Of a stretch of DNA of 64,000 nt, positions 8,525 to 15,302 are shown piece by piece. Within the stretch, counting starts at the first letter, position 1; each line of letters begins with the position of its first letter. The stretch comes from Armatimonadota bacterium. Lineage in GTDB: Bacteria; Armatimonadota; HRBIN16. A model generated the notes under the pieces. The model was not told the origin of the DNA. It did no database searches and saw nothing but the letters and a program-made list of their open reading frames with translations. Both the position numbers and the translations under genes were made by a program. The DNA is taken from contig BPGT01000001.1 of NCBI GenBank assembly GCA_026003175.1, forward strand, positions 1,526,839 through 1,590,838, written 5' to 3'.

Positions 8525-8845
8525 ATGAAGGTCGACGAACGCGCACAACTGGTGGAAGTGTACGACTGCGTGACAGAGATTCTAAAATGTAAATGGACGC
8601 TGGCGATTCTGGATGCCATCGCTCGCGGTGTCAATCGCCCTGGCAGGCTGGAACGCGAGCTGCCCGGATTGACCACCAAAGTGCTGAACGAACGCATCCG
8701 CAAGCTGGAACGTTACGGTATCATCGTCCGGCAGGTATATCCTGAGATACCGCCGCGTGTGGAATATCTGTTCACCGAGCGGGGCAAGCGGTTACTGAAG
8801 CTGCTAGACGCGGTCAACGAGTTCGCCCGGCAGTGGAACGAGTGA
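8525..8845 (+). CDS. HxlR-family winged-helix transcriptional regulator
   Basis: A 106-residue MarR-like winged helix of the HxlR family. It has the hallmark KCKWTLAILDAI (about 21-32), the recognition region LPGLTTKVLNERIRKLERYGI and the wing PPRVEYLFTERG. One cysteine (Cys22) occupies the place used for redox or electrophile sensing in related proteins such as YodB and HypR, so thiol sensing is possible but not shown. The operator-like inverted repeat lies immediately upstream. Its last 42 bases overlap the 3' end of the methyltransferase gene on the other strand. Confidence 0.85.
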   Translation: MKVDERAQLVEVYDCVTEILKCKWTLAILDAIARGVNRPGRLERELPGLTTKVLNERIRKLERYGIIVRQVYPEIPPRVEYLFTERGKRLLKLLDAVNEFARQWNE

Positions 8846-9493
8846 GCCCTGGGGTGGGCGCAGGTCAAACACGATGACCTCTTGCTTGCTCTCCAGCAGG
8901 TGCGCGGTATGTTCGGTGAAGCCCACATGCCAGCCCGCCCGCTCCATCTCCACGATAAACTCCCATGCGGTATCGCGCCAGGGGTCCGCAAGAAAAACTC
9001 GACCACTGGCTGAGGTGACTTTCTGCAGTACCTTCTGCAACGATTCGTGCAGGTGACGCTCATACAGGATGTCTGCCGCAATGACTACGTCAAAGGGTAT
9101 CATATCGGGAAAGCGGCGCCAGTCTGCAAGCAGGGTCTGAATATCTCGTACCCCGTTCTGTGAGGCGTTCCAGAGGGCGAACTCCAGCGCATCAGGCTGG
9201 TAATCATTGAGCGTGACCTCCGCACCCAGCCATCGTGCTACTATCCCGCACAGCCCCAATCCGGCACCCAGCTCCAGCACCCGCTTGCCTCGCACCAGCT
9301 GCCGATTGTCGCATAGAAATTGGCACAGCGCCACTGCCGCGTGCCAGGGCACCGCCCAGAAGGGGATATCCTCGACGGAAAGAGTGTTGGTAAGCAGGTC
9401 GTCCACACTGCGCACAGCCGTTAACCGAAACGTCCGTCGGCAGAGCGGAATCGATACGGTGTGCGTCGGGTAGCGCAGGATGGCAGAGGTCAT
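8804..9493 (-). CDS. Class I SAM-dependent methyltransferase (METTL21/ETFbeta-KMT-like)
   Basis: A 229-residue Rossmann methyltransferase. The SAM-binding motif VLELGAGLGLCGIVARWLGA is near residue 72, the acidic ND follows in the next strand, and DVVIAADILYE is the post-II motif. This layout fits the lysine methyltransferase family that modifies proteins such as ETF-beta. The PFWAVPWHAAVAL stretch before motif I supports that group. The start overlaps the stop of the ABC ATPase gene (ATGA), so the two are co-translated. The 3' end overlaps hxlR convergently by 42 bases. The target is unknown. Confidence 0.72.
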   Translation of the reverse strand: MTSAILRYPTHTVSIPLCRRTFRLTAVRSVDDLLTNTLSVEDIPFWAVPWHAAVALCQFLCDNRQLVRGKRVLELGAGLGLCGIVARWLGAEVTLNDYQPDALEFALWNASQNGVRDIQTLLADWRRFPDMIPFDVVIAADILYERHLHESLQKVLQKVTSASGRVFLADPWRDTAWEFIVEMERAGWHVGFTEHTAHLLESKQEVIVFDLRPPQGSLVPLPGELVDRV

Positions 9494-10503
9494 CCGGCTG
9501 CGACCTCCGACTTCTGGGTGCTCAATCGGGCGCGCCCGGCAAAGATGTCGCGGATGACCTCTTCCGCTTCCACCTCGTCAATCACGATATCCACCACCGG
9601 CAGCTCCGAGAGCACCTGAGAGGCGATCTGCGTGGTGCGCGTGCGAGGAACCTCGATAACAGCACGCAAGTCATCCATCCCGCATACCACACCGAACCGC
9701 TCCAGCTGCTCGCGAGCTACCGGACGATCAAAGGTGAGTTTGAGCAGCTTGCTGTCCGAATACTGCTCCACCAGCGTCTTCAAGGTGTTATCAAAGATGA
9801 TACGTCCGTGGTCAATGATAATCACTCGTTCGCACAGCTCCTGAATATCCTGCATGTAGTGAGAGGTGAGCAAGATAGTGGTTTTCGCCTGGCGATTGTA
9901 CTCTTTCAAGAACTCACGAATGCGTTTCTGAGATACCACATCCAGCCCAATGGTAGGTTCGTCCAGAAACACCACCTTCGGTGCGTGCAGCAGTGCAGCC
10001 AGCAGCTCGCACTTCATCCGCTCGCCCAGGCTCATTCGCCGCACCTGTGTGTGTAGCAGCTTCTTGATGTCCAGCATCTCCGCCAGCTCGTTGACACGCC
10101 TCTCGAAGGTGCGGTCATCCACCTCGTATAGCTCTTTGAGCAGGATGAAGCTCTCATAGGCAGGCAGATCCCACCACAGCTGCATCTTCTGTCCCATCAC
10201 GATAGACATCTGCCTCTGGAAAGCAGGCTTGCGTTCCCATGGTACGTAGCCCATCACGGTGGCTCTGCCAGAGGTGGGGTAGAGGATACCCGACAGCATC
10301 TTGAGCGTCGTGGTCTTTCCTGCACCGTTCGGACCCAGGAACCCGACGAGTTCACCCTCCGCGATGGTAAAGGAGACCTCCTGCACGGCGTGTACCTCTA
10401 CCTTCTGGCGGGTGATAAGGCTTTTCAGCGCGCCCAGTGCGCCCTGCTCGCGCTTGTGGGTTACATACGTTTTGGAGAGCCTGTCTACCTCGATAATCGG
10501 CAT
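9490..10503 (-). CDS. ABC-2-type transporter ATP-binding protein (DrrA/NodI-like)
   Basis: A 337-residue ATPase of the drug/polysaccharide exporter class. Walker A GPNGAGKTTT lies near residue 47, the signature MSLGERMKCELLAAL follows, and Walker B is VVFLDEPTIGLD. A C-terminal DrrA-like extension follows (about 230-337). The ATG at 10503 is favoured over a GTG two codons earlier because GGAGG stands seven bases upstream. No ABC-2 permease gene lies beside it: the next gene is a methyltransferase and the upstream side is a divergent intergenic region. The partner must be encoded elsewhere. Confidence 0.85.
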   Translation of the reverse strand: MPIIEVDRLSKTYVTHKREQGALGALKSLITRQKVEVHAVQEVSFTIAEGELVGFLGPNGAGKTTTLKMLSGILYPTSGRATVMGYVPWERKPAFQRQMSIVMGQKMQLWWDLPAYESFILLKELYEVDDRTFERRVNELAEMLDIKKLLHTQVRRMSLGERMKCELLAALLHAPKVVFLDEPTIGLDVVSQKRIREFLKEYNRQAKTTILLTSHYMQDIQELCERVIIIDHGRIIFDNTLKTLVEQYSDSKLLKLTFDRPVAREQLERFGVVCGMDDLRAVIEVPRTRTTQIASQVLSELPVVDIVIDEVEAEEVIRDIFAGRARLSTQKSEVAAG

Positions 10504-10657
10504 GATCACACCTCCACCACACCTTTTTATGATACACCAGAGAGGGCGACGGGTTGCAAGCTCTGGCGACCGCCATGGCTGGAACTACCAGCATATGCCA
10601 GCCAGAACAAGCCATATTATTTTGGCTTGAAAAATATACGAATGGGGCAAAAACCGC

Positions 10658-10686
10658 TTGACAACCATGTGGGAACTAAATATACT
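10658..10686 (+). promoter_or_regulatory. Strong sigma-70-type promoter for the prepilin-like gene
   Basis: A perfect TTGACA (10658-10663), a 17-base spacer and TATACT (10681-10686). This is the best consensus match in the window. It implies a transcript start near 10693 and a leader of about 120 bases before the gene at 10815. Confidence 0.75.
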
Positions 10687-10740
10687 TAGAATAAATAATT
10701 ATACGAAAGGAGGTGGTTGCGATTACGGAGCAAGTGGTTT

Positions 10741-10774
10741 AGCAGATACTGTTTCCCGTAGTTCTCTGCTTTTT
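10741..10774 (+). terminator. Terminator-like hairpin inside the leader (possible attenuator)
   Basis: AGCAGA-T-ACT (10741-10750) pairs with AGT-TC-TCTGCT (10760-10770) around a GTTTCCCGT loop and runs into five Ts. It lies between the strong promoter and the prepilin-like gene, so it could stop transcription before the gene. Upstream at 10705 is a free AAAGGAGGTG ribosome site with no ordinary gene behind it, only a very short ATT-started frame. Confidence 0.4.
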
Positions 10775-10814
10775 GAAGACACGATTTCTGAAAACGCATG
10801 AAGGAGGGTGCAAG

Positions 10815-11819
10815 ATGAAACGACACGCTTTTACGCTCATCGAGCTGCTGGTGGTTATCGCGATTATCGCGATACTGGCAGCCATCCTGTTCCCGGTGTT
10901 CGCACAGGCACGTGAGAAAGCAAGGCAGGCTACCTGTGTGAGCAACATGAAGCAGATTGCTAACGCCTGGCTCATGTACTCGCAGGACTACGACGAGACT
11001 GGCTCCCCGATGTGGGTAAAGAGCAATCTGCGGACGGGTTGTGGTGGAGGCGGGGACCTGATAGACCCGAACTTCCGCGCCCCGTATAGCGGCACGCCGT
11101 GGGGGCAATACTGGCCCGACCTCATCTATCCCTACGTGAAAGCAGGGCGTGCTGCGAACTACGACGCGTCAGGCAACCCTATTTCTAAGGGTAATCGCGC
11201 AGTGTTTACCTGCCCCACAGGCGACAGCCGGCTAACCGTCCCAGGCGGTACCAGTGGTTGGGGTTCGCTGACCTACGGTATCAACCAGAGCTACGTGAAC
11301 TACGACCCGATTAACCCCGAAAGCGCGTGGAACGCGCCGGGCGGCGGTCCCGACTTCCTGTGCGGACAGGACCCGGGTTGTCAGTCGTGGGGATGGGGAT
11401 GCTCGAAGGGCGCGACTATTGCCAGACTGACTCACCCGGCTGACACCATCATGTTCATGGAGGGACTGGTCGGCGCGGGACCCGGCTGGTTTGGCGGCTG
11501 CTGTAGCCTGGACAACTACCCAGGCACCCGCGAGACGGTGATGGCGGGTATGGCTGCTGCCTATCCTGCCGAGGGCGGGTTCCCCGCAGGCTATCATCCG
11601 AACCGTCCCATCAAGCGCCAGCGCCTGGATGGCGTGGGCAGCTTCTGGGACTATGCCAGCGGCACGTTGAACGACGACGGGACAGTAATGCCTGTGCCTC
11701 TGTCTAACGACCGCGTGCTTTATGTGCATAACGGCGTCGCGAACTTCATCTTTGCCGACGGGCACGTGAAGGCACAACGGGTCACTTACATGCGTCAGCA
11801 TACCGCTTCGTCGGACTAA
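10815..11819 (+). CDS. Prepilin-type cleavage/methylation protein with H-X9-DG tail (DUF1559-like)
   Basis: A 334-residue type IV pilin-like protein. It has the classical leader [19 protein letters not shown] followed by [13 protein letters not shown], then a secreted domain ending in the H-X9-DG motif ([12 protein letters not shown]). The pilin leader is cut and methylated by PilD and the protein then enters a pilus or secretion pseudopilus. The start is the ATG at 10815 behind AAGGAGGG; a longer frame begins 14 codons earlier but breaks the leader pattern. Such proteins are abundant in Planctomycetota and Armatimonadota, where their role is unresolved. A hairpin and a small membrane protein gene follow. 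Confidence 0.88.
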   Translation: MKRHAFTLIELLVVIAIIAILAAILFPVFAQAREKARQATCVSNMKQIANAWLMYSQDYDETGSPMWVKSNLRTGCGGGGDLIDPNFRAPYSGTPWGQYWPDLIYPYVKAGRAANYDASGNPISKGNRAVFTCPTGDSRLTVPGGTSGWGSLTYGINQSYVNYDPINPESAWNAPGGGPDFLCGQDPGCQSWGWGCSKGATIARLTHPADTIMFMEGLVGAGPGWFGGCCSLDNYPGTRETVMAGMAAAYPAEGGFPAGYHPNRPIKRQRLDGVGSFWDYASGTLNDDGTVMPVPLSNDRVLYVHNGVANFIFADGHVKAQRVTYMRQHTASSD

Positions 11820-11829
11820 CGCCCATTCG

Positions 11830-11861
11830 GCGAGTCGGCACGAACAGGCGTGCCGACTCGC
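11830..11861 (+). terminator. Perfect 13-bp hairpin after the prepilin-like gene
   Basis: GCGAGTCGGCACG (11830-11842) and CGTGCCGACTCGC (11849-11861) flank a six-base loop. No T-run follows and the next gene begins 24 bases later, so it may be a partial terminator or an mRNA-stabilising end rather than a full stop. Confidence 0.6.
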
Positions 11862-11884
11862 TGCTCACAAAGGAGGGTTCGTCA

Positions 11885-12187
11885 ATGCCGCAGGTCATCC
11901 GAAAGGGGCAACAGCAGGATAAGCTTCACCAGACCGTTTCTACTCCCGTAGTGATTCTGGCGGTGGTGGTGGTGCTGGCTTTTCTGGTGTTTATGGTGGA
12001 CCGCTTCATTACACCGGTGGTGCCGCGCAACACCAAGAAGCAAGAAGAAGAAGCATGGCAGAGGCAGCTGAAGCGAATGCAAGAGTCCATGCCGCAGGGC
12101 GGATGGGCATCCCCTGTACCCGGCATGCCTCCTGTGTACGTTCCACCGAAGGGGCAGTCGGTGGAGAACATTCCACCACCGAGATAA
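11885..12187 (+). CDS. Small single-pass membrane protein of unknown function
   Basis: A 100-residue protein with a short basic N terminus, one membrane helix (STPVVILAVVVVLAFLVFMV, about 19-38), a charged stretch (KKQEEEAWQRQLKRM) and a proline- and glycine-rich tail. AAAGGAGGG stands before the ATG. It follows the prepilin-like gene in the same direction, separated only by a hairpin, and may be co-transcribed with it. I do not recognise a family. The tail could sit in the periplasm or cytoplasm; the residues on either side of the helix do not decide it. Confidence 0.6.
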   Translation: MPQVIRKGQQQDKLHQTVSTPVVILAVVVVLAFLVFMVDRFITPVVPRNTKKQEEEAWQRQLKRMQESMPQGGWASPVPGMPPVYVPPKGQSVENIPPPR

Positions 12188-12192
12188 CTTGC

Positions 12193-12213
12193 GGGCGGGC
12201 AAGCAGCCCGCCC
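12193..12213. terminator. Hairpin between convergent genes
   Basis: GGGCGGGC (12193-12200) and GCCCGCCC (12206-12213) pair across a five-base loop. It lies between the convergent small membrane protein and ankyrin genes and can serve both strands. Confidence 0.6.
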
Positions 12214-12218
12214 CGAGC

Positions 12219-12890
12219 TTACTCCTTTGCCCCTGCTTTCAGCAGCAGCTGTTCTGCTTGCTTGCGGTTGTACTTACGTGCCAATGCCAGGGGGGATTCC
12301 CCACCGTTGGTCTTGACGTCCACCCGGGCTCCCTTCTGCAACAGCATCTTCACCACTTCCGGGTTACCGAACATCGCCGCCAGCGTAAGAGGCGTCTCGC
12401 CGTAGTTGTTGGTAGCGTTTACATCGGCGCCTCGCTCTATCAGTATCTTTGCCACTTCTACCTCGTTATCCGACAGCGCATACATCAGGGGTGTTCTACC
12501 GTTCACATCTTTGGCGTTGATGTCCGCTCCTTTTTCCAGCAGTCTGAGGAGCACAGCTGTTTGTGCACGCTGACGCGGATTTGCCGCCACCATTAGCGGA
12601 GTAACCCCGAACTTGTCTGCCGCGTTGACGTCCGCCCCGCGTTCTATCAACAGGTCAACTACCTCTACCGAACCGTTCAACGATGCCCACCATAGTGCTG
12701 TTTTGCCATGTTGGTCGCGGGCGTTGACGTCGATGCCTCTATCCAGCAGGGAGCGTACGGTATCCACGTCGCCCCGCGCCGCCGCCAGAAACAGCTCTCC
12801 TGTAGACCTGCCGCGCACAAACCACGCAACAGATACACCTGCCAGAACGAGCACAATGAGCAGCACTATCAGGCTGGAGCGTCTCATCAT
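12219..12890 (-). CDS. Ankyrin-repeat protein with N-terminal membrane anchor
   Basis: About 223 residues. It opens with a hydrophobic segment (SLIVLLIVLVLAGVSVAWFV) that is either an uncleaved anchor or a signal sequence. Six ankyrin-type repeats follow from about residue 30 to the end, seen in the recurring G-x-TPL and LLIERGADVNA consensus. Ankyrin repeats bind other proteins; the partner cannot be read from sequence. I place the start at the ATG at 12890, eight bases after AAGGA; a GTG two codons earlier is possible. It stands alone between a hairpin and the phosphatase gene. Confidence 0.8.
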   Translation of the reverse strand: MMRRSSLIVLLIVLVLAGVSVAWFVRGRSTGELFLAAARGDVDTVRSLLDRGIDVNARDQHGKTALWWASLNGSVEVVDLLIERGADVNAADKFGVTPLMVAANPRQRAQTAVLLRLLEKGADINAKDVNGRTPLMYALSDNEVEVAKILIERGADVNATNNYGETPLTLAAMFGNPEVVKMLLQKGARVDVKTNGGESPLALARKYNRKQAEQLLLKAGAKE

Positions 12891-12936
12891 GTCCACCGTC
12901 CTTGTCAGTATTTTTGCTTGCTAACCGTTTCGCGCT

Positions 12937-13464
12937 TCAGGTAATCATGTCCTTGCTAAGGTGTCCGATATAGTTGGTGTGTCGTACACGCAGCACGCCA
13001 TGTTCGTCCCACTCCAGCACCGAAATGCCTCCGTTGAAGTGCGTGAAGAGCGTGTGATGTGAGGTGTAGGTGAACGCACACACCAGGTGCGAGCCGAACG
13101 TGCCATGTGTGATCAGTACGATATTGTTCTCCTCTCGCACCGCAAACCGCCTCAGCACCTCCTCCGCCACTCGTTGCGCCCGTTCCCACATCTGCTCGCG
13201 GCTCTCCATCTCCGATTCGTACTCTCGCAGGTCGTCCCATGTTTCCGGTTCAAGGTCCACCGCCTGTGCCACAATCGCCGCGCTCTGCTGGGCACGCAGT
13301 AAGGGAGAGGTGAGCAGCCAGTGCATTCTGCCCGGCTCGCTCAGCAACCACTTTGCTACCCGTTTCATCTGCCTGCGCCCTAACAGGGTCAGCGGTGGGT
13401 CATCCAGCAGGGGCTGCCCTGCGTTGTTGGTGGACTGCCCGTGACGAACGATGTACACGCGCAT
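12937..13464 (-). CDS. Histidine phosphatase family protein (phosphoglycerate-mutase-like)
   Basis: A 175-residue member of the branch-1 histidine phosphatases. The phospho-accepting RHGQST lies at about 7-12, a LTLLGRRQ segment follows, a TSPLLRAQQSA stretch carries the second arginine, and a late LITHGTFG holds the second catalytic His. The family includes cobalamin-pathway, sugar-phosphate and nucleotide phosphatases, and nothing here selects one. It begins three bases after the queF stop, so both are probably expressed together. Confidence 0.82.
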   Translation of the reverse strand: MRVYIVRHGQSTNNAGQPLLDDPPLTLLGRRQMKRVAKWLLSEPGRMHWLLTSPLLRAQQSAAIVAQAVDLEPETWDDLREYESEMESREQMWERAQRVAEEVLRRFAVREENNIVLITHGTFGSHLVCAFTYTSHHTLFTHFNGGISVLEWDEHGVLRVRHTNYIGHLSKDMIT

Positions 13465-13467
13465 CGA

Positions 13468-13824
13468 CTACTTTTCGCCTCCTGCGACATAACTGGCAGT
13501 GACTACTGAGTAGATTCCCCCGCGCACATTGAACTCTCCTGTTACCGTCATGCGCCGAGGCTGACACACTGCTACCAGGTCGTCCAGAATTTTGTTTACC
13601 ACCGCTTCGTAGAAGATGCCCTGATTGCGGTAGGCGAAGAAGTAGTATTTAAGCGACTTGAGCTCTACGCACCTCTTATCGGGCACGTACTCGATGGTAA
13701 TCGTGCCAAAGTCCGGGTTGCCCGTTTTGGGGCACACCGAAGTAAACTCTGGGCAGACGTGCTTGATCAGATAGTCCCTGTCAGGGTAGGGGTTGTCGAA
13801 CACTTCTAGAATGTTTCTGTCCAT
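13468..13824 (-). CDS. queF: NADPH-dependent 7-cyano-7-deazaguanine reductase
   Basis: Reduces preQ0 to preQ1 in queuosine biosynthesis for tRNA wobble modification. The 118-residue length matches the short, single-module (B. subtilis-type) Que[17 protein letters not shown] holds the nucleophilic Cys and following Asp region, and the QueF motif [14 protein letters not shown] is intact. GAGGAGG precedes the ATG. No other queuosine gene is in the window. Confidence 0.93.
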   Translation of the reverse strand: MDRNILEVFDNPYPDRDYLIKHVCPEFTSVCPKTGNPDFGTITIEYVPDKRCVELKSLKYYFFAYRNQGIFYEAVVNKILDDLVAVCQPRRMTVTGEFNVRGGIYSVVTASYVAGGEK

Positions 13825-13890
13825 AGCGATACCTCCTCTGCTTAACCATTGTACCGCATGGCTCTGGTGAGCAGGTAACGCTACACCAAC

Positions 13891-15291
13891 CTAATGCCGC
13901 TTCACGCCGAACATCCAGCGAACACCTATTCCGAACGTATTCTCGCCGGAGTCTTCGCGCATCCAGAAGAGCAAGTAGTCGTCCAGACGTTCTGCCGGTC
14001 GCCAGCGCACAAACGCGCCATACGAGCGGTGCAGCAGGCTACTGGCTGGGTGGTATTCTATCCCCACCTGCCACTGCCATCGGCGTAAAATCGGCGTGCC
14101 TTGCTCGCTGAAGGAAGAGAGCCTGTCCATCCATGCCACTGTAAGTCCCCATATCATAGCGGTGGTTTCCTCTCCGTTCCTCGGGTCAAGCCAGGTGTAC
14201 TGCCCCGACAGGTTGCACAAAACACCGGATTCTGGGGCAAGAGGAATTTGCTGTGCAAGCGCAAAGCCGACGGTCGTTGCCTTTCCCAGACGCCGAAAGG
14301 AGCGTGTCCCACCAGTGATCGCGAAATGGGGAACGAGGGCGGAACGCACCAGAGCGTAGTGCGCCTCCTGTACAGCGGTGCGGAAACGGGAAAAGAAGCG
14401 GTCAAACTCCTCGCCGCGTGAGCCAAACATCCCCTGCATCTTGCCGATGGATCTCCCAAACGGCGCGACCAGACCTTCATAGGTGTTTCGTAACTCCTCA
14501 AGCCGCCGAGGATCGTTGCTCAGCTCTTCCACTAGCGGTTGCAGCTGGCGAATGCCCTCATGCACAAGGGGAGCGCCAGCCTTCAGCGACTCCACCGCCT
14601 CCGCAATCTGGCGCACCTCCGTAATCATCCGCGTCACATCGGATGTGCTGAGGTGATAAACTTCCGCTGCCAGAACCCGCAAGGCACGAGAGGCGGCATA
14701 TTTACTTGGCGTCACCTCGTGCTTTGCGAACAGGGCAAATCCTTCGTCCAATGGTTGCAAGTGCATATATTGCCCGGTGATGTCCAGCGCAATCGTATCG
14801 TCGCTATAGGTTACCCCCACGGAGAAGAAAGAGCTGTCACTGTCCTCGTGAAACCGAAGGGCGGGGTACAGGGCTACCAGGTACGGGACGTCCACCCGCC
14901 GCTCGGTGAATCGCGATAGTGCCTCATCCAGCCTTTCCAGCGACACCTGAAGAGCTGGCAACAGGATGTTCAGGTTGTTCAGTTTGTTCTGGAAATCACC
15001 CCCGTCTCTCGGGGGGGCGAGCAAAGGTGTCATTTGCAGTAACTGCTCCACCACTTCCTGTTTGTACCTGTCAACTCGCTCGCTGAGGGTTTTCATCGTA
15101 GTGACGGTATAGACGAGACGGCTTTTATCACTGTTGTCGAGGTAGGGGATTATCTGCTGAACAGAAGATGTTGTACCCGGGTCCGGTAGCAACTTCCTGT
15201 GAGCACCTTTTTGCGCTTCTCCTGCCGAACCGCCAATGAATACCACCCCTATACAGCACCCTGTCAACAGACACTTTCTTACAAGCTGCAT
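13891..15291 (-). CDS. Secreted, possibly outer-membrane, protein of the CHAT cassette
   Basis: A 466-residue protein with a probable signal peptide (VRKCLLTGCCIGVVFIGGSA), a helical middle with long charged stretches (about 55-300), and a C-terminal third of alternating strands ending RWMFGV, which resembles a short beta-barrel. I recognise no named family. The preferred start is the ATG at 15291 behind GAGGGA; a GTG at 15306 overlaps the CHAT gene stop as GTGA. It is the last gene of the four-gene sigma/CHAT operon. The lack of any internal promoter suggests that it acts with that system, perhaps as an envelope-located target, pore or sensor. That role is inference only. Confidence 0.6.
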   Translation of the reverse strand: MQLVRKCLLTGCCIGVVFIGGSAGEAQKGAHRKLLPDPGTTSSVQQIIPYLDNSDKSRLVYTVTTMKTLSERVDRYKQEVVEQLLQMTPLLAPPRDGGDFQNKLNNLNILLPALQVSLERLDEALSRFTERRVDVPYLVALYPALRFHEDSDSSFFSVGVTYSDDTIALDITGQYMHLQPLDEGFALFAKHEVTPSKYAASRALRVLAAEVYHLSTSDVTRMITEVRQIAEAVESLKAGAPLVHEGIRQLQPLVEELSNDPRRLEELRNTYEGLVAPFGRSIGKMQGMFGSRGEEFDRFFSRFRTAVQEAHYALVRSALVPHFAITGGTRSFRRLGKATTVGFALAQQIPLAPESGVLCNLSGQYTWLDPRNGEETTAMIWGLTVAWMDRLSSFSEQGTPILRRWQWQVGIEYHPASSLLHRSYGAFVRWRPAERLDDYLLFWMREDSGENTFGIGVRWMFGVKRH

Positions 15292-15302
15292 TCTCTGTTC
15301 CC

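Noticed and set aside
10705-10735. Leader peptide (ATT start, six codons) before the attenuator-like hairpin
   Set aside because: ATT starts are very rare and the peptide shows no run of regulatory codons; only the orphan ribosome site is noteworthy.
11830-11861. Six-base-loop hairpin as a possible ANTAR target RNA
   Set aside because: The loop AACAGG lacks G at the fourth position and there is no second hexaloop hairpin beside it.
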